The notes beneath the pieces were generated by a model that saw only the letters and a program-made list of their open reading frames with translations, was not told the origin of the DNA and searched no databases. From NCBI GenBank assembly GCA_003427395.1, contig BFEA01000054.1, positions 4,240,518 to 4,261,430 of the forward strand: a stretch of 20,913 nucleotides of DNA. Direction: 5' to 3'. Made by a program: the position numbers and the translations under genes. Source of the DNA: Chara braunii (lineage: Eukaryota; Streptophyta; Charophyceae; Charales; Characeae). This document shows positions 8,467-16,735 of the stretch, piece by piece (position 1 is the stretch's first letter; every line of letters begins with the position of its first letter).

Positions 8467-11159
8467 CACCAAAACGCGGCCATAGTGTTCATAGATTTCA
8501 AAAAAGCCTACGACCACATAGAATGAATATTCCTGGACAAATGTTTGCATAAAATGAACTTCGGTCCGGAATTCAAAAACTGGATTAAGATTCTCCACCA
8601 AAATGCGGCCACACATGTACAGGTGAATTGGCTACGGACACCAGAAATTAAACTCCAGCGTTCAGTGCGACAGGGTGACCCACTAGCCCCCTTCCTCTTT
8701 CTTGTGGTGATGAAAGCACTGTCCGCGAACCTGAGAGCCAATAAGAAAATCTCTAGGCTACGACTGGCAGGCATTCCAGACGAAGCCATACCTGTATACT
8801 CAATGTTCGTGGACGACCTTACATTAGTAGTCAAGGCAACCCAAAATAACATGGTCGAAATCCAAGCCCTGATGGAACGACTCACATTGGTGTCTGACAT
8901 GTCAGTAAACTGAGGGAGCAAAACGCAAGGCTGGTGGATTCACTTTCATGGAGTTCGCCCCCCGGAGCAGCCCAAAGTGGATTAGAGGCCGTTGGAAGAA
9001 CAAATCAGAGTCTTGGGGCTGACTCTATCAGCCTATGGACCACCAACAGGGAATGACGAATGGATTATTAGGCCTGCGCTGGAAAAAATGCAGAAATGGA
9101 GAAACAAAAACACATCCATTTTTGGGAGGGCTATGGTTATCAACAATGTAGTGTTGGCTTCCACCTGGTACAAAGCAATCATCTGACACCTGGGGAAGGG
9201 CAACATCAAGAGCCTGAAAAAGCAATTGGTTGCATTCCTCTGGCGAGGGAACCACAAGCAACAAGGTGTGATCAACAGGGTGGCATGAGACAAGCTAATA
9301 CAACCTAAAACCAGAGGAGGTCTCGGAATGTTGGACCCCTCCTTACAAGCCGCCTCTCTATCAATCCAATGGATAAAAAAACTGATTGTAAGAATTAATG
9401 TCCCATGGCGAGAGCTGGCATTGGAACAAATCCGCAGACTGGCTCCCAGAAGTATTGATATTGTAAGCCCACTCACATGGTTGGACGACCGATATTGGAC
9501 CATCCCCCAAGCCAACACGTGCTCGCGAGAGGAAGGAGATAGAGGAGCGGCTCGACAGGACCTAGCGAGAGACAAATTCTGGAGCAACTTAATCAAGAAA
9601 TGGCGGAAGCTACCGATCCCTGATAGGCCCACCCCAATGCGGATGGAAGAGATCTTATGCAACCCCTATTTGGAAATAGGGCAATCACTTATAGACAAGG
9701 AAGGGTATATGGCAGTTCAGACCCCCACTGGGCTTTATGGGTCAGACAAGGGATCCTCAAGGTACGTGACATATGGGATGACGAAAACAAGGATTGGAAA
9801 ACAGCCCAACAACTTAGACCTAACCTACGACACGCTCATAAACTGGAGGACACACTGGACCAACTAATTTTTTCGATCCCCCTAGCCTGGGTGGTGTCTC
9901 TGAGGAAGGGTCAGGTTTTACAGGAACAAGACTGGGTAGCAGTAAGGGTGGAGGACTTTCCGTTACAAATAGGTTCAGTGGTAGAGGCAGGACCGGAGGG
10001 GGCAATGATCAACCTTTTTGAAAGAAGAGGAAACGACACCTTGATCAGGTACCACCCAAACGCAGTCCAATGGCATGAGAAATCTAATCTTTACCGGATC
10101 CGAGTGCTGCAGAGCCAGAAGGAAGGGGGGACCCAATGGCGAACCTACTTACCGGAAACTCCCCTAGCTGAGTTAGTCGTGGACCCTCTGGAATGGCAGT
10201 CGACAAGAGGACGCAAGGGGCAACCAGTGCAACTCCACAAATTAACAATGGGAACCACCTACAAGATGATTAGACCCCAGGTGGATATTCAGACAGAGGT
10301 GGGAGACAGATGGCAGAAACAACTCAGTCTGCATAGGGACCACGTTAGAGGGCTGAAATGATTCAGAGGAGTGAAGGAAAGACCGGCAAAATTCGCCTCT
10401 CTACAGTGGCAAATCAGCCACAGGTGCCTCCCCAGCAACAACTGGATCATTGACAGAACGAACCGGGAACAGAGAGGGGAGGCCCTCCCGGGCCTCCCAT
10501 GGTGTAAATCCTGTAATGCAGGGTTCCCAGGACGTAGAATATGTGAAACAATAGAACATATCTTTCTATAATGCCTTGGGGCAGTCCTGCTGTGGCGCTG
10601 GTGGGACTGTATCTGGACACAACTGGGCACTGGCGAGGAATGGTCTTGGAAATGGGAAACCCTTCTCTTAGGTGAACGGGGAAGACCGCATGCATCCCGC
10701 CTAGCCAGCAACCTTTTCTCCATAACCAAAAAGGCTGTAAACTGGACGTTATGGTTAAGGAGGTGCGTCTTTGATCAAAAAGGGGCCAGGATGGGGGAAG
10801 GGGAAGTGGCAGATACAGTAAAACAGTTCATCGAAACAAAAATAATAACGCAATGGAAAAAAGTTTAGGAAAAAATGAGAACCCTATCTCAGAAAGCTAA
10901 TATAACTAAGGAAATTCGTAACTTTTGCGCAGAATGGCTGGGGGGGGAAAGGGGGGGCAGGATGGCCCAGATAGACTGGCCAGGGGAAACAAGGGACAAG
11001 GAGGGGCAAGGGGACTTCACCAAGGACTACATGCTCAGGTTCCATGATTGGCTCCATGTTGACCCCAACATTCAGATGAAGCACCCCGAGGAATTTCCAG
11101 ATATGTTTCCTCCAGCCGCCACAACAATCGTCGAAAGGCAATGGTATGGGCACCAGTAA
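8467..11159 (+). pseudogene. LINE ORF2 of copy B (RT, linker, CCHC), 8 stops, 1 frameshift
   Basis: This is a reverse transcriptase for target-primed retrotransposition, now inactive. RT motif A is FIDFKKAYD (Asp codon 8494), then LQRSVRQGDPLAPFLF, and the catalytic motif FVDD has its Asp codons at 8812-8817. A long linker leads to a CCHC segment with Cys 10503, Cys 10512, His 10557 and Cys 10572 (C-x2-C-x14-H-x4-C), typical of zf-RVT LINEs. The tail is FHDWLHVDP, then EEFPDMFPP. The frame is continuous from 8467 to about 9655, then shifts by one base and continues to 11159. Stops: TGA at 8524, 8911, 9184, 9286 and 10359; TAG at 8983 and 10866; TAA at 10569. Every TGA falls at a Trp position by comparison with sister copies or the family pattern. 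The 209-codon antisense frame is a shadow. Confidence 0.9.
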
Positions 11160-11743
11160 GGGAAACAGTAAGAGGGTCGGTATGTCGGGCAACTGCACTT
11201 AGCAGATTAGATAGGCAATAGTCACTGCAGGATTGCAGGTATTGGTGGTATGTAGAGGAAGGTAACAGGTGAACGGTTGCTGGAACATCCCCTGTTAGGG
11301 AGAAGGGGGAACTAGTGAATACGGCAAGCATCAGGCACCAGGTCCACGGTGAAGAGGTTCCTGCCCCTCCAAGCACGGAACGAAGGGCAGACCGAACCGC
11401 ACACAGGGGGTGCAGGCTCCAAGGTTGTGGGACAGTGGTAACTGGGACCGCGCACAATCACTGACTGATGGAACACGGATTGTACAGAGGGCCTGCTGAG
11501 GTTTAAAGGGTTTTAGGGGTTAAAGGGTCAGTCACAGCACAAATCAGATAAGGGGACTGCTGTAACAGGGCTGAGCAAAGAGATAAGGGGAGCTCCAATA
11601 AGGGGATGGGTGATATTAGCAGTCCACGGGAGGCAGGCCCCACAGTCTCAGTCCTCATCTTCCTCATTTTCCCCAGACATTCACATTATCAGGCATGCTC
11701 AGAGATTTTCAGACATTCTCAGACATTATTCTTTCTGTAATAT
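11160..11743 (+). other. 3' UTR of LINE copy B
   Basis: This is non-coding sequence between the ORF2 stop and the conserved 3' module. It includes a GGTTT/TTTTAGGGG/TTAAAGGG stretch near 11500-11530 and AGACATTCTCAGACATT short repeats at 11690-11730. Its length is similar to the stop-to-module distance in copies C and E, which supports its assignment as UTR. Confidence 0.65.
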
Positions 11744-11873
11744 GGGACGCTGGACCCATTTTCCAGCAGGTGATGCTCCCCACCAATAGACAGAGCCTCT
11801 CCCTAGGTGTTAGTGGTGTCTGCTCTTATCCGCAGCACTAACACTGCCGGGGCGTTGTGAAAAAAAAAAAAAA
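11744..11873 (+). promoter_or_regulatory. LINE 3' terminal module (copy B): hairpin plus A-tail
   Basis: It starts with the shared block GGGACGCTGGACC, then TTTCCAGCAGGTG, then CTCCCCACCAATAGAC. A hairpin follows: arm GTGTTAGTG at 11807-11815 pairs perfectly with CACTAACAC at 11836-11844, and an inner CTGC/GCAG pairs around the loop core TGCTCTTATC. It ends in A14 at 11860-11873. The same layout ends copies C and E. By analogy with known LINEs, the structure would be where the RT binds its own RNA; this role is inferred. Confidence 0.75.
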
Positions 11874-11904
11874 GAAGATGTTTTGGTGAAATACTACACA
11901 ATTG

Positions 11905-12992
11905 GGCCAAGGGGTAGGCTTCACGGTTCTCGTAATCCCTTTGTGGCGAGAGAAAACCAAGGTGTTCAGGGTGCGAGTGCTGTGGGAGGGACAGGATTCC
12001 ACAGTGCTTCTTCCCCAAACGCCGATACACGAGCTGGCTATTGACCCCGAAGAATGGCAGCGGCAGACGGCCAGGTGGGCAGCAGTGGCGACCGACAAAA
12101 GAGTGCATCTTAACACTCTTATCTGTCAGATCCACGTATAGGACGCTAAGACCCAAGAGAGTGATAAGGGACCTAATTAATGATAGATGGGCTCAACACC
12201 TGAACGTGGAGCGGTCCCTCCTCACGCCCATTAAGTGGTTTAAGGAAAGCAAAGCCAGGCCGGCAAAAGTCACGTCATTGGAATGGCAGATTGCGCATCG
12301 CTGCCTGCTGACGAATGCTTGGCTGATTGACCATACCCATTTGGAACAAAAGGGGAAAGTGCTCCTGTGGTGGCACCGATGCTTGGCCGCCTTCCCAATG
12401 CCAAAAAGGAACGAAACTATTGAACACATCTTCATGCAGTGCCTGGTGGCCTTGCTTGCGTGGCGGTGGTGGGACTGCATTTGGAGAAAAACGGTAGCAG
12501 GCACCCTCTATGGTCTTGGCAGGGCATTGCCCGGCAATGGAAAGCGCCCCTTACTACGTGAGTAACCTGTATAACTTGGGCAGATGGTCTGTCGTATGGG
12601 CGCTTTGGTGGCCGCACTGCCTTCTAGCTCTGGAGGGGTTAAAGATTGGGGGCCCTGAACTGACAGGGCAGATAAGGGAGCTTGTGCAACTGGAGCTGAT
12701 GTGTAGATGGAGCGACCTTAAACCACAGTTAGACATTTTTCAAACAGATTGAGATACTAAGAGGGCGATCACGGGGTTCTGCATGGAGTGGATGGGTGGG
12801 CAACGGGGCGGATGGATGGCTCAAATTGAGTGGACAGGGAATCAGGTCGCTGCAACAGAACAAGGAATCCTGAGAGATGTCAGACTTATCTTCAATGACT
12901 GGATCCACCCATCTTTCCCGATGAGGCCTCCTTCTGATATCCCGGACCCGTTCCCTCCCCACCCCCTCGTCCTGATGGAAGTTCTTACCTAA
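11905..12992 (+). pseudogene. LINE ORF2 C-terminal part (copy C)
   Basis: The read-through begins at VIPLWREKTKVFRVRV (compare LYRIRV in copies B and D) and continues through PIHELAIDPEEW, PIKWFKESKARPAK and SLEWQIAHRCLL to the CCHC area (ETIEHIFMQC at about 12412-12441). The first Cys pair is degraded: one Cys remains where copy B has C-x2-C. The tail is MEWMGGQRGGWMAQIEW, then LIFNDWIHPSFPMRPPSD, ending at TAA 12990. Frame changes occur near 12115 and 12540, and a TGA lies at 12750. Relative to the other copies, two residues are missing between WIH and PSF, from an in-frame 6-base deletion. Not functional. Confidence 0.87.
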
Positions 12993-13547
12993 TCAGACTG
13001 CAAGAGTGTGACAAGATCACGACAAGAGTGCAGTAAGGTTGGACCCGAGGAGATCAAGATGAGGCCCCCCGGTGCCCCCCGGGCGATGCTCGTCAAATGC
13101 TCTCCTGTCCTTCTAAAACCATACTCTTCTCCCAAGTGCGGGCTTCCAAGAGGAGGAAGCCTCTCATGAGCTCATCACCGCCTGCTGGACAGGGGATCAG
13201 GTCGCTGAGACAGAACAAGGAATCCCAGAGAGATGTCAGACTTATCTTCAATGACTGGACCCACATTGACCCATCTTTCCCGATGAGGCCTCCATCTGAT
13301 TTCCCGGCCCCGTTCCCTCCCACCCCCTCGCCCTGATGGAAGTTCTTACCTAATCAGACTGCAAGAGTGTGACAAGATCACGACAAGAGTGCAGTACGGT
13401 TGGACCCGAGGAGACCGAGATGAGCCCCCCCAGTGGCCCCCGGGCGATGCTCGTCAAATGCTCTCCTGTCCTTCCAAAACCATACTCTTCTCCCAAGTGC
13501 GGGCTTCCAAGAGGAGGAAGACTCTCATGAGCTCATCACTGCCTGCT
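12832..13547 (+). repeat. 355/361-bp tandem duplication in LINE copy C
   Basis: Unit 1 is 12832-13186 and unit 2 is 13187-13547. Both start GGACAGGG(G/A)ATCAGGTCGCT and end at GCCTGCT. Each contains about the last 45 codons of ORF2 plus the first part of the 3' UTR. Identity is roughly 95% by eye. Unit 2 keeps a 6-base CATTGA that unit 1 lacks, restoring the family's HIDPSF. The second coding piece (about 13205-13336) is open and ends in TGA. Confidence 0.93.
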
Positions 13548-13642
13548 CAGTCAATCCCCTGGCAATCAAGGCAATCAATGCTGGCAGGTTGACACATTAC
13601 AAAAGGATGTTTCAATGGAGGTTCAGACCGTTGATGTAAAAC

Positions 13643-13794
13643 GGGACGCTGGACCTGGTTTCCAGCAGGTGCTCCCCACCAATAGACTGGAGCATCCAGG
13701 ATGACCGCTAGGGGGGGTGCTCATATCACCCTCCCTAGCGGCAAGACAGTTTCTTCATCAAAAAAAAAAAAAGAAACAGAAAAAAAAAAAAAAA
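13643..13794 (+). promoter_or_regulatory. LINE 3' terminal module (copy C): 15-bp hairpin plus A-tail
   Basis: The shared block GGGACGCTGGACC, then TTTCCAGCAGGTGCTCCCC, occupies 13643-13688. A strong hairpin follows: CCGCTAGGG-GGGGTG at 13705-13719 pairs with 13727-13741 at 14 of 15 positions. The 7-base loop CTCATAT gives the conserved TGCTCATATC core when the closing bases are included. The A-rich tail at 13760-13794 is broken by GAAACAG. It belongs to the 3' end of the same LINE family. Confidence 0.77.
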
Positions 13795-13817
13795 CAGCCT
13801 CTTGTTTTTTCCCCTCT

Positions 13818-13860
13818 TCTCCCTCTCTGCCCAGAGTTTATCAGGCAGTTCTGTTTGATC

Positions 13861-13917
<57 letters not shown>

Positions 13918-14140
13918 TCACAAACAGAACTGCCCGGTAAACCGTAGGCAGAGAGAGAGAAGAAGACAACAAACGAGGGGCTGTGACAAACTGTTTCGTC
14001 GGAGTTTCNGACAACAAACGAGGGGCTGTGACAAACTGTTTCGTCGGAGTTTCACCGACTATATATATATATATATATATCGTCACAAACAGAACTGCCC
14101 GGTAAACCGTAGGCAGAGATATATATGTATATATATATTA
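13818..14140. repeat. TA-centred palindromic repeat cluster
   Basis: The left arm at 13821-13858 (CTCTCTGCC, GTTTATCAGGCAGTTCTGTTTG) is complementary to the right arm at 13917-13955 (CAAACAGAACTGCCCGGTAAAC, GGCAGAGA). A (TA)n of about 55 bases lies between them. The right arm recurs almost identically at 14081-14119, after a second TA run at 14060-14080. Between the two right arms lie two identical 44-base units separated by an N. It resembles a foldback or MITE family whose hairpins are joined by TA microsatellites. Confidence 0.75.
13965..14053 (+). repeat. perfect 44-bp direct repeat flanking an N
   Basis: 13965-14008 and 14010-14053 are identical (both start GACAACAAACGAGGGG and end GTCGGAGTTTC) and are separated only by the N at 14009. 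This pattern is typical of two contig ends that overlap but were joined rather than merged. Confidence 0.9.
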
Positions 14141-14689
14141 TCTGAAATTCTGAATGTATATCATAGCCATGCACACGTATGTTTATTTATGCAACCCAGA
14201 CTCGCCCAAAAAGAAGGGGGCGGAGAAGTCGCAGAGATGACAGGGAAGTGCATTGATGACAATGACCGTTATAACCGTCTCAGTTGTGGATAAGGCAATG
14301 CCCAGAAGATATAATTCCTGATTTGGAAATTGAACAGAAATCCTTGTCTTTTAAAATTACAGTGAGTTATGTAGGCCTGAAATGGAAACTGAATCACAGA
14401 TCACAACGGTTAATGACATGTTAGACGCGGCAGTCACGAATCGATGGCAGAGGCCGCGGCAACTCAACAAAAAAAAACACACTGCGCGTATGTACTCAGT
14501 CGATGAGGCAGGTCCTCAAAAAAACAAAACAAAACAAAAAAGAAGCAGATGAGACAGGTGGGAGAGGATTCAGTTACACAACTCCTTTTTTTCTTTTCTT
14601 TTTTTTTCTTTGTTTGGTTGAGAGTTTGTTGGAAGTTGGAACACTAATTAAAAAAAATAATAATAATAAACTGGAACACATTACATAGG
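14141..14689. other. unannotated, A/T homopolymer-rich
   Basis: No gene or RNA is recognised. It contains A-rich low complexity at 14467-14545 (AAAACAAAACAAAACAAAAAA) and a T-rich stretch at 14583-14612. An (AAT)n-like patch lies at 14650-14668. Confidence 0.5.
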
Positions 14690-15179
14690 GCTTTTGCCCC
14701 CTTGCTTTTTTGAGTCACAAACCCCAAAGTCCAATGATGCGCGGGCGGGCTTGGCCCTAGCAGAAGCCTCAGGTGCCACGTGTATTTTCAAGGTGTGTAG
14801 CTGCCAGCCTGCCGCATGGATTTTTTTTTTTTTTTTTTCAATCAATACAAACCCAAAACCAGATCTAATAGCCTCCTGGCTTGAAAAATTGGAATTGAAA
14901 AGGGGCAAAAAAAAAGAGGATTTCAAATTTTCAATCACATCAGTCACTGCATCAGCCAGCATCTAGGTTGACTGATTTTTTTTTTAACCTTTTGCTTTCT
15001 TTTCTGCCGGGTGCGGTGGGGGAAGGGGGGAGGAGGAATCAATGCCTTTCTTTCCTTCTTCATTTTTTTTCCTCCCAAGATAAACTTCATTACAGTGGGC
15101 CCAATGCTTAAGGCAATATATCCTTCCTCGCCTCATGGTTCACTGGGTTTCTGATGACAACCATGGCCATTGTAGTCAG
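14690..15179. other. unannotated, possible minus-strand A-tail
   Basis: Mixed DNA with a T18-19 run at 14820-14838 that could be the A-tail of a minus-strand retroelement, but the sequence beside it (14690-14819) matches nothing else in the window. Further T-rich tracts lie at 14978-14988 and 15063-15071. No gene is seen. Confidence 0.4.
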
Positions 15180-15320
15180 CGTAAGTACTGGCGAATAGGA
15201 GTGCAGAGTCTGCAGACTATAATAGAGGGCCTGGTGCACCCAGCACAGACAGGTTTTATAAAAGGCCTTCAGAACTTAGTCACAGTCATGGCAATTGTGC
15301 TTGGAATAGAGAGAATATAG
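15180..15320 (+). pseudogene. LINE RT N-terminal fragment F
   Basis: The frame reads YWRIGVQSLQTIIEGLVHP, then AQTGFIKG. It resembles the first conserved RT block of plant L1-like elements, where ...LVHPxQTGFIxGRQI... is characteristic. It ends at a TAG at about 15318. This block lies upstream of anything retained in copies A-E, so it is a separate small piece of the same or a related family. The recognition rests on family knowledge, because no second copy of this block is present here. Confidence 0.65.
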
Positions 15321-15363
15321 CAAGATAATATGCACAAAGACAAGTATAGAGGTGTACTCCTTG

Positions 15364-15695
15364 AAACTTGTTTGTGCCACAACTGAACTTACCCCTGGAA
15401 ACGAACAAGCCCCGCAGTGTCACACTTTGGGTTTCGAAAGGGCAAAAGGAACACGTGTGGGCAACAACATCGGGTGCGGGGTTTGAAAAGTGCAATATCG
15501 GTAAAAATGGCTGTGGCCTGTGCATGATTTTGTTGCCCTTTTCAAACCCGGCGTGCAAATCTGTTGCCCTTTCCAAACTTGGCGCGGGGGTAAATATGCT
15601 TTCGTTGGCCTTTCATACTCGGCGCACGAGTTTGTTGCCCTTGTGTGATTTTGTCGCCCTTCCCAAACTTGTTTGCGCCACAACCAAACTTACCC
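15364..15695. repeat. direct-repeat-bounded minisatellite
   Basis: A 31-base sequence at 15364-15394 (AAACTTGTTTGTGCCACAAC...) recurs at 15665-15695 with three differences. Between them, TGTTGCCCTTTYCAAAC-type units start at about 15531, 15562, 15603, 15633 and 15652. Reverse-complement units (TTTCGAAAGGGCAA, GTTTGAAAAGTGCAA) lie at 15431-15495, so the interior is partly palindromic. The open frames over it are compositional. Confidence 0.72.
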
Positions 15696-15754
15696 ATTTA
15701 GAAAAAGCGTAGGACACTGTCAGGGTAAATTGGACCCGGTCCTTCCTTTTTTCA

Positions 15755-15894
15755 TTTTTTTTTTTTTTAACTTCAGGGCAGGGGGGTTCCACTTAGCAAG
15801 GTGGTAAGAGCAGCCTCCCTAAGTGGTCCCCTGCGTTGAAGACTCCATCTATTGCTGGGGAGCTGCACCTGCTGGAAATGGGGTCCTGCATCCC
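15755..15894 (-). promoter_or_regulatory. LINE 3' terminal module (copy E): hairpin plus A-tail
   Basis: On the minus strand, GGGATGCAGGACCCC, then TTTCCAGCAGGTG, then CTCCCCAGCAATAG (15894-15849) is followed by a hairpin. CCACTTAG pairs with CTAAGTGG (+ positions 15819-15826 and 15789-15796), extended outside by seven pairs between 15828-15834 and 15778-15784. The loop holds CTGCTCTTACC. A14 follows. It is the third copy of the module at 11744 and 13643. Confidence 0.75.
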
Positions 15895-16164
15895 ATTATG
15901 ATACAATGATGATGTGGAAATGGTTGCAGAGAGCTGCTCATTTGGGGAGTGTAAGAGAGCTTGAACCGCCCGTACTTCGCCCATACATCAGCCGCAGAGC
16001 CACGAGGGTTCGACTTCATGAATTTGGACCGCAGCCGCCAGGCCCGTTCAGCCCAGCGCGTCGTGGCTCGTTTACGGCTGCAACCTTTGGACTTACTGGT
16101 TGTCTAATGACGGACACAGGGCCTAGAGCTCTCTAAGACTTGTTGTTGCCTGCTGCCACTGTTT

Positions 16165-16418
16165 CTGTCCACTGCAGCTGGCACTGTAGTTATGTTCTCT
16201 CACTGTTGATTGCGCAACAGGATGCTCACAGTTCCACTGGCAAGGAGGTTAGTGGGGTGCAGCATCTCCCCACTTCCCATACCAATGCACTCCCCTCAGG
16301 GCCTTCTGTCCACCGCAGCTGCCCCTGTAGCTCTGTTCTCTCACTGTTGATTGCGCAACGCGATGCTGGCAAGGAGGTTAGTGGGGGCCAGCATCTCCCC
16401 ACTTCCCATACCAATGCA
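16165..16418 (-). repeat. tandem duplication in the 3' UTR of copy E
   Basis: Unit 1 is 16165-16289 and unit 2 is 16306-16418, offset 141. Both read CTGTCCAC-GCAGCTG, GTTCTCTCACTGTTGATTGC and GGCAAGGAGGTTAGTGGG, and close with CATCTCCCCACTTCCCATAC on the + strand. Unit 1 carries an extra 12-base CACAGTTCCACT. A second LINE copy (C) also carries a duplication starting near this part of the element. Confidence 0.9.
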
Positions 16419-16429
16419 GTTCCACTAGT

Positions 16430-16705
16430 GACCGGTCATGCCAAAGCAAGAGGTCCGGAAAGTCCATAGGTGGGCACAGTGGGGCGGACGTATCGATTTC
16501 TATCCAGTTCTTGAAGTGGAGCTTGTCGTCCCGCTTGCAGGAGTTTGGGTTATGCGGGTTCACGACCTGCCTGCCGTCCCAGTCGGCCGCTGCCATCTAC
16601 CCTGCTCATTTCCCTCCAAGCATGCAGAATCTTCTGATTTCTTTGGGAACACGGAATCTCAGTTTCTCCTTCATCTTCATCTATTTGGCCGTTAGTTACA
16701 CTTCC
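16430..16705 (-). pseudogene. LINE ORF2 C-terminus (copy E)
   Basis: The minus-strand reading VPKEIRRFCMLGG, then MAAADWDG, then DDKLHFKNWIEID and PPMDFPDLLL matches the closing part of copies B (ITKEIRNFC, MAQIDWPG, YMLRFHDWLHVD, EEFPDMFPP) and C. Two in-frame stops lie just upstream of the MAAAD segment. The TAG at 16597-16599 sits where copy C has Trp. The TGA a few codons earlier sits where sister copies have Arg, Glu or Gln. Only this end of the protein is present. Confidence 0.82.
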
Positions 16706-16735
16706 TTCTTCTTCTTTTTTTTTAACATCCAACAC

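Larger units (their letters stand above)
8467..11873 (+). mobile_element. LINE copy B, 5'-truncated, with 3' UTR and A-tail
   Basis: This is the longest retrotransposon copy in the window. It starts inside the RT domain (HQNAAIVFIDFKKAYD) and runs through the linker and CCHC segment to the C-terminus at 11159. A 3' UTR of about 585 bases and the conserved 3' module with an A14 tail at 11860-11873 follow. Loss of the 5' end (ORF1, endonuclease, early RT motifs) is the usual outcome of incomplete target-primed reverse transcription. Target-site duplications were not identified, because the 5' side abuts fragment X and the 3' side abuts copy C. Confidence 0.8.
11905..13794 (+). mobile_element. 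LINE copy C, 5'-truncated, with duplicated C-terminus/3' UTR and A-tail
   Basis: This second copy lies in the same orientation and begins about 30 bases after the A-tail of copy B, deep in the linker region. It carries the CCHC region, the C-terminal tail, a 355/361-bp tandem duplication, and the 3' module ending in an interrupted A-tail at 13760-13794. Confidence 0.78.
15755..16705 (-). mobile_element. LINE copy E, 5'-truncated, minus strand
   Basis: Read on the minus strand, the order is the last about 80 codons of ORF2 (16705-16430), a 3' UTR with an internal tandem duplication, the conserved 3' module and a 14-base A-tail (T14 at 15755-15768). Total length is about 950 bases. The flanks on both sides are CTTCCTT-rich, but no clean target-site duplication could be defined. 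Confidence 0.75.

Noticed and set aside
9033-9662. 209-codon minus-strand open frame
   Set aside because: Antisense shadow of the LINE copy B linker.
15360-15700. CRISPR-like array
   Set aside because: Units are unevenly spaced (19-41 bases), imperfect and partly inverted, and the context is eukaryotic repeats with no cas-like gene.
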